Shown: piece after piece, positions 1 through 6,496 of the stretch
Layout: each line of letters starts with the position of its first letter
Numbering within the stretch: the first letter of the stretch is position 1
From: Gemmatimonadota bacterium
Lineage (GTDB): Bacteria; GCA-2686955
Length of the DNA: 7,548 nucleotides
Assembly (NCBI GenBank): GCA_002686955.1
Contig: NYZA01000101.1
Coordinates: 1 to 7,548 of the forward strand
Reading direction: 5' to 3'
The notes under the pieces: model-generated
What the model saw: the letters and a program-made list of their open reading frames with translations, nothing else
The model's database searches: none
Told to the model about the DNA's origin: nothing
Program-made: the position numbers and the translations under genes

Positions 1-352
1 CCAGACTGAGGACCACCTCGGCGCAGGTGCGCGCCACCGCCTCCGCGTGGCGTTCGAGCAGGAGACCGGTCGAGAGCAGCGTGAGTCGAAAAGCGGATCG
101 ATGCAGCAGGGCGAGTAGCTCCTCGATCCGCCGGTGCATCAGCGCCTCACCGCCGGAGAGCACGATCTCCTCCACACCGAGGGCCTTCCAGTCCACGATC
201 ATCTCCGCCAAGAGATCCGGATCGATCTCGTTGGTGTCGCCGGCACGCCAGATATCGCACATGACGCAGCGGCAGTTGCAGCGGCTGTGGGGATAGAGGA
301 TCAGGATCGGAACCCGAGTCAACGGCTCGTGCGAAGAGATCAGCCCGGACAT
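1..352 (-). CDS. Radical SAM protein, N-terminal part (3' end beyond window)
   Basis: The first 117 residues of a radical SAM enzyme are present; the frame is still open at position 1. The cluster motif is close to the N-terminus: C25, C29 and C32 in CNCRCVMCDIW, with an additional cysteine, C27, inside the motif. SGGEAL (66-71) is the GGE motif that contacts the SAM amino group. The early motif means there is no B12-binding domain in front, so this is a simple radical SAM protein of the MoaA/PqqE/SPASM kind rather than a fourth BchE-like enzyme. Whether it ends in a SPASM or other auxiliary-cluster domain cannot be seen. The ATG at 352 lies one base after the methyltransferase stop (TGA, G, ATG), with GGAG ten bases upstream. 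It is therefore part of the same coupled unit. No larger annotated frame covers this stretch on this strand; it was found by translating the left edge directly. The reaction is unknown. Confidence 0.85.
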   Translation of the reverse strand, partial: MSGLISSHEPLTRVPILILYPHSRCNCRCVMCDIWRAGDTNEIDPDLLAEMIVDWKALGVEEIVLSGGEALMHRRIEELLALLHRSAFRLTLLSTGLLLERHAEAVARTCAEVVLSL

Positions 353-353
353 C

Positions 354-1133
354 TCAGATCCGCTCCGCTTCGACCAGATAGTGATCGGCTAGCCGCGCGG
401 CCCAGGCGCTCGTTTCGCATCTCCGGTCGAGCGCGTCCAGGCGGCGCAGGAGTCGGGGCCGGGATCGAATCCAGGGCTCGACGTAGGTGGGCGGCAGAAA
501 CACACCCAGCGCGCTGATTCGATCGACGCGCAAGGTCGGCTCGCAGAGCCGCCGGAATCTCCCCACCCGCGGATAGTGGATCCGCATTCCGCGCCAACGG
601 ACTCCCGCCGGATTCAATCGGCGAAACGCTTCGAGCGGCTTCCCGTGCGCCAGCATCCAGCCCCACTCCCAGGGCACGCAGGGCCCCATGACGCAAGCGA
701 AGAGCCTGCCTCCCGGTCGCATTCTGGCGCCCAGGTCGGCGATGACCGCGGTCGGATCGGCCACGCAGTTGAGCGCTCCGAAATTGGAGATCACCGCGTC
801 GAAAGGACCGTCGCAGGCCGGCTGCGAACGCAGGTTTTCCATCGCGCAGTGGTAGATCCGCACCCGATCGCGCTGAGACGCGCCCGCACGGCGAGCCGCG
901 GCCACCATCTCCTTCGACGCGTCCACGGCCACGACCTCGGCCCCGCATGACGCAGCGAAAACCGCGTCACGACCGGTGCCGCAACCGAGGTCTAGAATCC
1001 GTGAATCGGGCGAGAGCGCGGCTTCGATTCGGCGCCACACCCGCGCGCGCAGCCTTCCGCCCAGCTCGGTCTCGCTGAACTGGCGGTCGTAGTCGGCCGC
1101 CAACTCGTCGAAGGCCGAGGGCTGAGGGCTCAC
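354..1133 (-). CDS. Class I SAM-dependent methyltransferase
   Basis: Protein of 259 residues with a class I (Rossmann) methyltransferase fold. Motif I is ILDLGCGTGRD (46-56). The acidic residue at the end of strand 2 is Asp71 in VVAVDASKEM, followed by a CAMENL stretch (96-101) where the adenine-binding loop is expected. FDAVISNFGALNCV (111-124) is motif IV-like, and MRPGGRLFACVMG (138-150) is the strand-5 region. The N-terminal FDELAADYDRQF (8-19) is typical of UbiE/type-11-like small-molecule methyltransferases. The C-terminal 100 residues form a cap-like, Arg- and Trp-rich part that may select the substrate. The acceptor atom cannot be told. The frame is open far upstream, which makes an apparent 761-residue ORF, but that extension is out-of-frame sequence of the radical SAM gene. 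The GTG at 1133 overlaps the previous stop as GTGA and has GAGG seven bases upstream. The stop TGA (354-356) lies one base before the next start. Confidence 0.87.
   Translation of the reverse strand: MSPQPSAFDELAADYDRQFSETELGGRLRARVWRRIEAALSPDSRILDLGCGTGRDAVFAASCGAEVVAVDASKEMVAAARRAGASQRDRVRIYHCAMENLRSQPACDGPFDAVISNFGALNCVADPTAVIADLGARMRPGGRLFACVMGPCVPWEWGWMLAHGKPLEAFRRLNPAGVRWRGMRIHYPRVGRFRRLCEPTLRVDRISALGVFLPPTYVEPWIRSRPRLLRRLDALDRRCETSAWAARLADHYLVEAERI
363..366 (-). promoter_or_regulatory. Possible ribosome binding site for the start at 352
   Basis: GGAG on the coding strand, ten bases before the ATG at 352. The spacing is somewhat long. The close stop/start arrangement suggests that reinitiation by ribosomes finishing the methyltransferase also helps. 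Confidence 0.4.
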
Positions 1134-2527
1134 GACTCGGCCTCGAACCTGTGACACGCCTCGCGGAACTCCTCTTTGGCAAGCGCCGCCTCCTCTTCGA
1201 GCTCGTTCGCCCGCGGGGGATCGGAGCGCGTCAATGACGCAGCTTCTGCGGCCGCGCGGAGCCAACGATCCGCCGGGCGAAAGTGCTCGCGACCCGGCCG
1301 TCCCCGCACGCCATGCTCGCGATCGGAGATCTCCGCCCACGGTCCGGGGCGCACCACCCGATCCTCGACCTTCCGGTAGTAGCCGGTGTCCTTGATCGGA
1401 TAGGCCAGCGTCGTGAAGAAGATGTCGGGCTGAACGCGACTGACGAATTCCACTGTCGCTTCTACGTCCTCGAACTGCTCCCCCTCGTATCCCCACATCA
1501 GGAAGAGACCGGTCTCGATCCCCGCCCGCTTCGCCGCCGAAACCGCCCAATCGATCTCGTCGGTGGTCACACCCCGATCCATCGCGTCGAGAATCCGCTG
1601 CGATCCGCTCTCGGCACCGATCCAGACCCGATAGCAGCCGAGCTCCGCAAGTGTTCTGACCACCTCGTCCCCCTTCATTCGATCGGCTCGGGTGATCGTC
1701 TCGAAGGGCCGGTGGATGCCGCGCCGGTCGAGCTCGAGAGCGAAAGTCCGCAACCACTTTCGGCTGATCGTGAAGACGTCGTCGGAGTACCAGAGCTGGT
1801 CGGGATCGTAGCGCCGCACGATCGATTCCACCTCGTCGGCGGCACCCACGGCCGAGCGACGTCGATGGGAATGGCCGAACACCGCATGAGAACACCAATT
1901 GCATCGATAGGCGCAACCGCGGGAGGTGATCAGGTTGACCGAACCCATGCCGTGGTGGGTCTTCCAGACATCGAGATAGGCGTCGATGTCGATCGCCTCT
2001 CGATCGGGCAAGGGCAGGGAATCGAGATCGGCGATCAGAGCTCGGCCGGGGTTGGCGACCGCTCGCCCCTCTTCGTCGCTGAATGTGATCCCCCGGATAC
2101 CTTGAAGGCGATGGGGGCCCCGGCGCGGCAAGGTTTCGAGTAGCTCCCGAAGAGTCTCCTCCCCCTCGCCGCGCACGACGACGTGCGCCCCATGTTCCAG
2201 ATACTCGGCCGCGTAGTTTCCCGCGTCGGGACCGCCCACGACGACGGTCCAGCCGAGCGCATTCGCCCGCGCGGCGATCCGCAAGACCGAGGCGCGGGTC
2301 ATCATCGTCGTGTAGATGCCCAAAACCGTCGCCGCGTCGCGAACGAGACGGTTCTCCAGCTCGGATCGGCGGCCCATCGTCGGATCGTGAATCTCCACCG
2401 AGAAGCCGAGATCCTTCAGATAGGCGGAGATGTAGAGGATGCCCAGGGGCGGATAGGGCCTCATGATCTCCTGCTCCTTCTCGTCCTCCGCCAAGATGTA
2501 GCCGTGCGTCAAAAGCAGATCGCTCAC
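1130..2527 (-). CDS. B12-binding-type radical SAM protein (third, paralogue of the first)
   Basis: Protein of 465 residues: an N-terminal cobalamin-binding-type domain (about 1-155, with VVVGGPDAGNYA at 95-106), then a radical SAM barrel (about 198-385) with C205, C209 and C212 in GCAYRCNWC. It shares many blocks with the protein at 4036-5487: the DEK...MRPY N-terminus (15-25), DLDSLPLP (167-174), LWYSDDVF (245-252) and VWIGAESGSQRILDAM (301-316). No DxHxxG motif is visible. The C-terminal tail (about 435-465) is Glu-rich and probably helical. The longest open frame starts at a GTG at 2545, but the GTG at 2527 is better. It overlaps the previous stop as GTGA, has AGGGAG six bases upstream, and gives an N-terminus that lines up with the paralogue. 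The stop at 1130-1132 overlaps the methyltransferase start, again as GTGA. It probably modifies the same product as its paralogue, at another position or step; that is inference. Confidence 0.88.
   Translation of the reverse strand: MSDLLLTHGYILAEDEKEQEIMRPYPPLGILYISAYLKDLGFSVEIHDPTMGRRSELENRLVRDAATVLGIYTTMMTRASVLRIAARANALGWTVVVGGPDAGNYAAEYLEHGAHVVVRGEGEETLRELLETLPRRGPHRLQGIRGITFSDEEGRAVANPGRALIADLDSLPLPDREAIDIDAYLDVWKTHHGMGSVNLITSRGCAYRCNWCSHAVFGHSHRRRSAVGAADEVESIVRRYDPDQLWYSDDVFTISRKWLRTFALELDRRGIHRPFETITRADRMKGDEVVRTLAELGCYRVWIGAESGSQRILDAMDRGVTTDEIDWAVSAAKRAGIETGLFLMWGYEGEQFEDVEATVEFVSRVQPDIFFTTLAYPIKDTGYYRKVEDRVVRPGPWAEISDREHGVRGRPGREHFRPADRWLRAAAEAASLTRSDPPRANELEEEAALAKEEFREACHRFEAES
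1141..1144 (-). promoter_or_regulatory. Ribosome binding site for the GTG start at 1133
   Basis: GAGG on the coding strand, seven bases before the GTG at 1133. With the GTGA stop/start overlap it fixes the methyltransferase start inside a much longer open frame. Confidence 0.55.
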
Positions 2528-4032
2528 TCGCCACTCCCTCGCCACGCCGGGCGCAAATGCCCGTATTCCCGGCGGTCCACGCCGGCGCTGCGCGCCCGGC
2601 GGTCCAGTGCTCTGAGCAAGACCGCGTCGGAGAAGTCACCGCGCCACCACCGCCACCAGGCAGCCCCGCGCATCAACCTCTCGGACCAGAGTCCGAGACC
2701 CCGGTTGTGTTTGGAAGCGAAGCGGCTTCGCAGGACCAACTCGAAGTTTCTCACCCTCGACTTCAGCTCTCCCGTGAGCCACGGCACCTGCGGATCGGCG
2801 TGCGTCATCCAGTTGATCCATTTCGGCTCGATCCACTCCTCGAGCGTGTCGGGTGTCGATGCGGCGCCGAGCGCATCGTCGAATGGGGTGGGTCGCCGCT
2901 GCGGCGTCGGCGTGTAGTAGTAGAGGATGATCTCGCTGGCGGGGTTGATCCCCTTGAGACCGCGGATCAGGGTCAGAGCATCCTCGACGTCCTTTCCCGG
3001 GTCCTCGGGATCGCCCAGACAGAACGAGAACTCAGGCACGATCCCGAATTCGCGCGTCTTTCGTGCGATCTCCTCGATCTCTTCCACCTTCAGGTTCTTG
3101 TTCTTCCGCTCCAGACTCTCGTTCGATCCCGACTCCGCGCCCAGAAACACCATTTTCAGTCCCGAGAATCGGATCTTCTCCCAGGTGTTCGCGCCGTAGC
3201 GCAACATCGTATCGACTCGGGCTTCACACCACCAGGCCAGCTCCAAGGGTGTGATCCGCTCGCAAAGCTCCAAGGCGCGAGACTCGCCCAGGAAAAAGTT
3301 GTTGTCGTAAAAATGAACCCCGTCCATGCCATATTCTCGGCTCAATAAACGAAGCTGTCGCTCCACCCTTGCCGGTGATTCCGCCAGCTCGCGGCTACCG
3401 TAGGCGGCGATGACGCCACAGAAATTGCACTTGTGGGGACAACCGATCGATGCGTGGTAGACGCCGGTTCTCTCGCCGAGAATGGTCGGCTGAAGGTAGC
3501 TCGCGACATCGATGCGATCGAAAGGCACCGGGGGAAATGTGTCGGGACCTTCCCAGATCCGCTCCGGCCCGCGGTGAACGCTATCTCCTCGGCGAAAGCT
3601 GAGACCGGCGATCGACTCCGGGTCTCGTTCCCTTCGAAGCGCGTCGAGCAGCTCGACCAGAGTGCGCTCACCCTGCCCCCGCACGACCCAGTCCACGTAG
3701 GGAGCGCGCAGCACCGGATCGGGATAGAGGGTCGGAAAGTACCCTCCCCATACGAGGGGCAGATCGGGATGCCTCGCCTTGATCGCGCGGCTGAAATGAA
3801 CAGCGCTCGGGAGCTGCGGCCCCGGCATCACGGTGACCGCCACCATCTCCACCGGCTCCGGACCCTTGCCCACGAGTGCATCGACCTCGGCGATCGGGTC
3901 GGCATCCGCTCGGTTGCCGTCGACCAAGGTCCACTCGCATCCCTCCGGCAGTGCCGCCGCGAGATGCAAGAGCGAGAGGGGGAAACGGCTGTTTCGCGCC
4001 TTGGTGACCCGGGGATTGACGAAAACGATCAT
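2524..4032 (-). CDS. B12-binding-type radical SAM protein (second, divergent)
   Basis: Protein of 502 residues with an N-terminal cobalamin-binding-type Rossmann domain (about 1-140; it opens with MIVFVNPRVT and contains VWGGYFPTLYP at 94-104), then a radical SAM barrel (about 190-380). The cluster cysteines are C198, C202 and C205 in GCPHKCNFC. It also has HFYDNNFF (240-247) and FLGAESGSNESL (296-307). No DxHxxG motif is seen. The C-terminal part carries YYYTPTPQRR (371-380), WINWMTHADP (405-414) and a Trp-rich stretch with five Trp between 449 and 463. It is clearly less like the two flanking radical SAM proteins than they are like each other, so it belongs to another subgroup and probably catalyses a different step. 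The previous gene stops at TGA 4036-4038, and the junction reads TGAGTGATG. I chose the ATG at 4032; the GTG at 4035 is an alternative that adds one residue. The 3' end overlaps the next gene by GTGA. Substrate unknown. Confidence 0.87.
   Translation of the reverse strand: MIVFVNPRVTKARNSRFPLSLLHLAAALPEGCEWTLVDGNRADADPIAEVDALVGKGPEPVEMVAVTVMPGPQLPSAVHFSRAIKARHPDLPLVWGGYFPTLYPDPVLRAPYVDWVVRGQGERTLVELLDALRRERDPESIAGLSFRRGDSVHRGPERIWEGPDTFPPVPFDRIDVASYLQPTILGERTGVYHASIGCPHKCNFCGVIAAYGSRELAESPARVERQLRLLSREYGMDGVHFYDNNFFLGESRALELCERITPLELAWWCEARVDTMLRYGANTWEKIRFSGLKMVFLGAESGSNESLERKNKNLKVEEIEEIARKTREFGIVPEFSFCLGDPEDPGKDVEDALTLIRGLKGINPASEIILYYYTPTPQRRPTPFDDALGAASTPDTLEEWIEPKWINWMTHADPQVPWLTGELKSRVRNFELVLRSRFASKHNRGLGLWSERLMRGAAWWRWWRGDFSDAVLLRALDRRARSAGVDRREYGHLRPAWRGSGE
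2534..2539 (-). promoter_or_regulatory. Ribosome binding site deciding the GTG start at 2527
   Basis: AGGGAG on the coding strand, six bases before the GTG at 2527 and inside the last codons of the preceding gene. It favours 2527 over the GTG at 2545, which would place this motif inside the coding sequence. Confidence 0.65.
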
Positions 4033-4035
4033 CAC

Positions 4036-5487
4036 TCACCCGAGGGTGGAATCGGAACCGGGCAGCACGGTCGGACTCTCGTGGCGGTTTTCCCCCTCCT
4101 CTTCGCCGAGAGCGTCCCAAGCACGGTCCAAATCGATCGTTCGGGAGGCGCGCTCCACCCCATCATCCGTGACGGCCACCAGAGCCTCTTCATGGAGAAG
4201 ATCGCGCACCTTGCGATAGAACACCGTCCCATAGGTTCCGTTGAACAGCATCGCCAAGTCGTCGGAATCGTTCCAATTCGTCTTACCGTCCACCTGAGCG
4301 GAGACCATTTCGTGGAACCTCGTGCCGGGCAGGGGATAAGAGACCGACACCCCGATATCGTGGGGCGACTCCTCGCGGATCAGGTCGCGGGTGGAGAGGA
4401 TGGCCGCCCAGTCTTCTCCCGGGTAACCGAGCTGAAGGAACCATGATGGCCGCACTCCATGCGCGCGCAAGCGGCGAGTGGCCCGCCGCACCATGTCGAG
4501 CGAGATCTCCTTCTCCATCCGATCCAGAATCGCCTGGGTGCCGCTTTCGACGCCCAGCCATGCCTCCTCGGCGCCAGCGTGGGCCAGCGCTCGGCAGGCC
4601 GACTCGGTCATCAGGTCGACGCGGGATTGAAGCGTGAAAGGGATCCGCACATCACGCGACTCCAGCTCGACGGCCAGGCTCTCGATCCAGAGCGGAGTGA
4701 GTCCGAAAACATCGTCGGCGAACCATATGTGATCGGGCGCCAATCGGCGCTGGAGCGCCTGCATTTCGCTGGCTACGTCGCCGGGAGAACGCTGCGCGTA
4801 GCGCCTGCCATAGAGGGGCTTCGCGCACCAATTGCAGCCGTATGGGCAGCCGCGGGTGCTGACCATACTCCACGAGAGTCTTCCGTGTGCTCGGATCCAG
4901 GCGCGGCGGTACAGCTCCACGTCGACCAGATCCCATGCCGGCAGCGGCAGTGCGTCGAGGTCGGTAGCGAGGGCGCGCGCGGGAGTTCGGCGCAGCTCGC
5001 CTTCGCCGGGCAGAACGAGGCCGCGGATCTCATCCACCGGAGAGCCCGATCTCCACGCGCTCAAGAGCTCCGGCAGCGTCTCCTCCGTCTCACCTACGAT
5101 GATGGCATCGGCTCCGGCATCGAGATAGCTCCGGGGCCGATCGCTGGCATCCGAGCCGTTGACCACGACCTTGGCTCCCATCGAGTGAGACATGCGGATC
5201 ATCTCGAGCTCCGCGTCCCGCATCCGCGTCGTGCACATCTTGCTGAGGAAGTTGAAGTTGTCGTCCAGTATGGCGACGGTGCTTGGTTTCGTGCGCCGAA
5301 GCAGCGCTTCGAACTCGGCCGTGCCGCTCGAGAGCATCGAATCGAAAAGCTCCACACGATGCCCCCGCTCCCTCAAAACCTGCCCCGCGATGAGGGTCGC
5401 CAGAGGCGCGTAGGGGCGCATCTTGCGAGTCTGCTTCTCGTCGTAGTAGAGGAAATATGCATGAGCCAGGAGGACCGTCTCGGTCAT
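4036..5487 (-). CDS. B12-binding-type radical SAM protein (first of three)
   Basis: Protein of 483 residues with the layout of the BchE-like family: an N-terminal Rossmann-type cobalamin-binding domain (about 1-165), then a radical SAM barrel (about 205-400). The [4Fe-4S] cysteines are C214, C218 and C221 in GCPYGCNWC. The barrel also shows WFADDVF (255-261) and AWLGVESGTQ (309-318), typical of the family. No DxHxxG cobalamin-ligand motif is visible, as is common in this class, so cobalamin would be bound without a protein histidine, or the domain may only be structural. After the barrel comes a distinctive KTNWNDSDDLAMLFNGTY segment (402-419). The start at ATG 5487 overlaps the kinase stop (ATGA) and has GGAGAA eight bases upstream; the frame is open further upstream, but that adds only Arg-rich sequence from inside the kinase gene. 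The N-terminus aligns with the third radical SAM protein of the cluster. Family members do radical C-methylation, ring formation or other rearrangements; the substrate here is unknown. Confidence 0.88.
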   Translation of the reverse strand: MTETVLLAHAYFLYYDEKQTRKMRPYAPLATLIAGQVLRERGHRVELFDSMLSSGTAEFEALLRRTKPSTVAILDDNFNFLSKMCTTRMRDAELEMIRMSHSMGAKVVVNGSDASDRPRSYLDAGADAIIVGETEETLPELLSAWRSGSPVDEIRGLVLPGEGELRRTPARALATDLDALPLPAWDLVDVELYRRAWIRAHGRLSWSMVSTRGCPYGCNWCAKPLYGRRYAQRSPGDVASEMQALQRRLAPDHIWFADDVFGLTPLWIESLAVELESRDVRIPFTLQSRVDLMTESACRALAHAGAEEAWLGVESGTQAILDRMEKEISLDMVRRATRRLRAHGVRPSWFLQLGYPGEDWAAILSTRDLIREESPHDIGVSVSYPLPGTRFHEMVSAQVDGKTNWNDSDDLAMLFNGTYGTVFYRKVRDLLHEEALVAVTDDGVERASRTIDLDRAWDALGEEEGENRHESPTVLPGSDSTLG

Positions 5488-6458
5488 ATCGCGTTCTCCA
5501 GCAGCCCGCGGAGGGCACCGATCGCGCCGCTCAGATCTCGGTGTCCGTCGAGTCTGAAGGTGGGACCGGCGGCCCACGCACGGGCCACCCGATCGGGATC
5601 GCAACCCGCGAGGCGCTCCTGAGGAATCTCTCCTTTGGCGAATTCCAGGACGAACTCCTCCGCGCCGATCGGTGTGAGCAGCGCGCCGCCGCTTCGGTCC
5701 CTATCTCCCAGAAGAAGTGTTGCCTTGTGCGGGGTCTCCCGAGCGACTGGGGTCGGCGATCTGTCCATGGCGAGCCGGAGTTTGCGCTCGTCCCCGCTCA
5801 GAACCTCCCGGATGGGTCCGATCGGGCGCACCAGTTGCGCGGCATCGGGGCGAATCAGAAGCTCTCGCACCGCGACCGCGATGCGATGCGGTGCCTCGCG
5901 GTGGACCAAGATGCTCTCGTCTCCGAATACCTGAAGGCCGTCGCGGAAGGCGCGGGCGGCCAAGGTCGATTTGCCGGCGCCGTTGCCGCCGCGAACGACC
6001 ACGGCGCCGGTCGTGCCGACAATGGCCGCCGCGTGGAGCGGCTGCCACGCGCGGGTCGCCAGCAGAATCGCCGCCGGCGCTTCGAGAAGCAGGCGGGAGG
6101 CTGTGTATGGATCGGTGCGCAGCAGTCCAGGGCCCACCCAGGCATCGACGGTGGCCGCATCGGTGTCGATCCGCGTCTCGAGCCGGTCGCCGTACGACAC
6201 GAGGTAGTGCGGCGGATCAACCCGCCAGCTCTCTCCCACGGTCGAGCACTCGGAGGCAGCCTTCGCCACGGAGACACGAAAGCGCGCTCGAGGTTCGCGA
6301 ACTTCACTGCCGGGCCCGGGTGGCCACAAGCGATCGGCGAGCGCTCTGATCTCGGACGATTCGGCGCTGAGCAGAAAGGAATCCCCGGGGGGGGCGAAGC
6401 TTCGTGCGTTCGCGAAGGGCGTGAATTGTCCGTGCGTCGCGGACCGGTCGAGCTCCAT
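5484..6458 (-). CDS. HPr kinase/HprK-like P-loop kinase
   Basis: Protein of 324 residues resembling the C-terminal kinase domain of HPr serine kinase, without the N-terminal HprK domain. A Walker A loop GGNGAGKST sits at residues 157-165 (Lys163), preceded by LHAAAIV (141-147), the usual lead-in strand of this family. The FGDE at 179-182 resembles the family's acidic pair that follows the loop. Residues 1-135 look like the less conserved N-terminal region seen in stand-alone HprK-like proteins. Relatives in lasso-peptide clusters phosphorylate a serine of the precursor peptide, and others lie in exosortase or polysaccharide loci; here the target is unknown. The ATG at 6458 is the only plausible start, because an in-frame TGA at 6477-6479 lies just upstream with no start codon between. 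The 3' end overlaps the next gene by ATGA. A run of eight C (coding strand, 6387-6394) lies in codons 22-24. Other regulatory P-loop proteins cannot be excluded, but HprK-like is the best reading. Confidence 0.82.
   Translation of the reverse strand: MELDRSATHGQFTPFANARSFAPPGDSFLLSAESSEIRALADRLWPPGPGSEVREPRARFRVSVAKAASECSTVGESWRVDPPHYLVSYGDRLETRIDTDAATVDAWVGPGLLRTDPYTASRLLLEAPAAILLATRAWQPLHAAAIVGTTGAVVVRGGNGAGKSTLAARAFRDGLQVFGDESILVHREAPHRIAVAVRELLIRPDAAQLVRPIGPIREVLSGDERKLRLAMDRSPTPVARETPHKATLLLGDRDRSGGALLTPIGAEEFVLEFAKGEIPQERLAGCDPDRVARAWAAGPTFRLDGHRDLSGAIGALRGLLENAI
5494..5499 (-). promoter_or_regulatory. Ribosome binding site deciding the start at 5487
   Basis: GGAGAA on the coding strand, six to eight bases before the ATG at 5487 and inside the end of the kinase gene. 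Together with the ATGA overlap it supports this start over the longer open frame. Confidence 0.65.
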
Positions 6459-6496
6459 CGATCCTCGTCTCGTGGGTCAATGATGTTGCGCGAACC
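6459..6496 (-). other. Only intergenic gap between complete genes
   Basis: The gap between the nucleotidyltransferase stop (TAG 6497-6499) and the kinase ATG (6458). It holds an in-frame TGA (6477-6479) for the kinase frame and a weak GAGG near the start. I see no inverted repeat, T-run or promoter boxes, so it does not look like a transcription break. It is too short to hold a precursor peptide. Confidence 0.6.
6463..6466 (-). promoter_or_regulatory. Weak ribosome binding site of the HprK-like gene
   Basis: GAGG on the coding strand, only four bases before the ATG at 6458. The short spacing makes it a modest Shine-Dalgarno. It lies in the 37-base gap between the nucleotidyltransferase and kinase genes, in which I see no promoter boxes and no terminator hairpin, so the kinase is probably read through from upstream. 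Confidence 0.4.

Noticed and set aside
340-948. 202-residue minus-strand ORF overlapping the methyltransferase
   Set aside because: Out-of-frame Arg-rich shadow; the methyltransferase motifs are all in the other frame.
1283-2143. 286-residue plus-strand ORF
   Set aside because: Antisense to the conserved radical SAM barrel of the third B12-type protein, including its cysteine motif.
1134-2639. Upstream extension of the methyltransferase frame, making an apparent 761-residue minus-strand ORF
   Set aside because: It lies out of frame over the third radical SAM gene, is Arg/Gly/Ser-rich low-complexity translation, and contains no domain. The GTGA junction at 1133 gives a normal methyltransferase length.
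3433-4446. 337-residue plus-strand ORF
   Set aside because: Covers the junction of two well-supported minus-strand radical SAM genes; no domain recognisable.
4459-5622. 387-residue plus-strand ORF
   Set aside because: Antisense shadow of the first B12-type radical SAM gene and the kinase end; no recognisable motif, and composition expected from high-GC antisense reading.
6459-6496. Precursor peptide or promoter in the intergenic gap
   Set aside because: 37 bases is too short for a precursor, and no promoter boxes or leader-like frame are visible.
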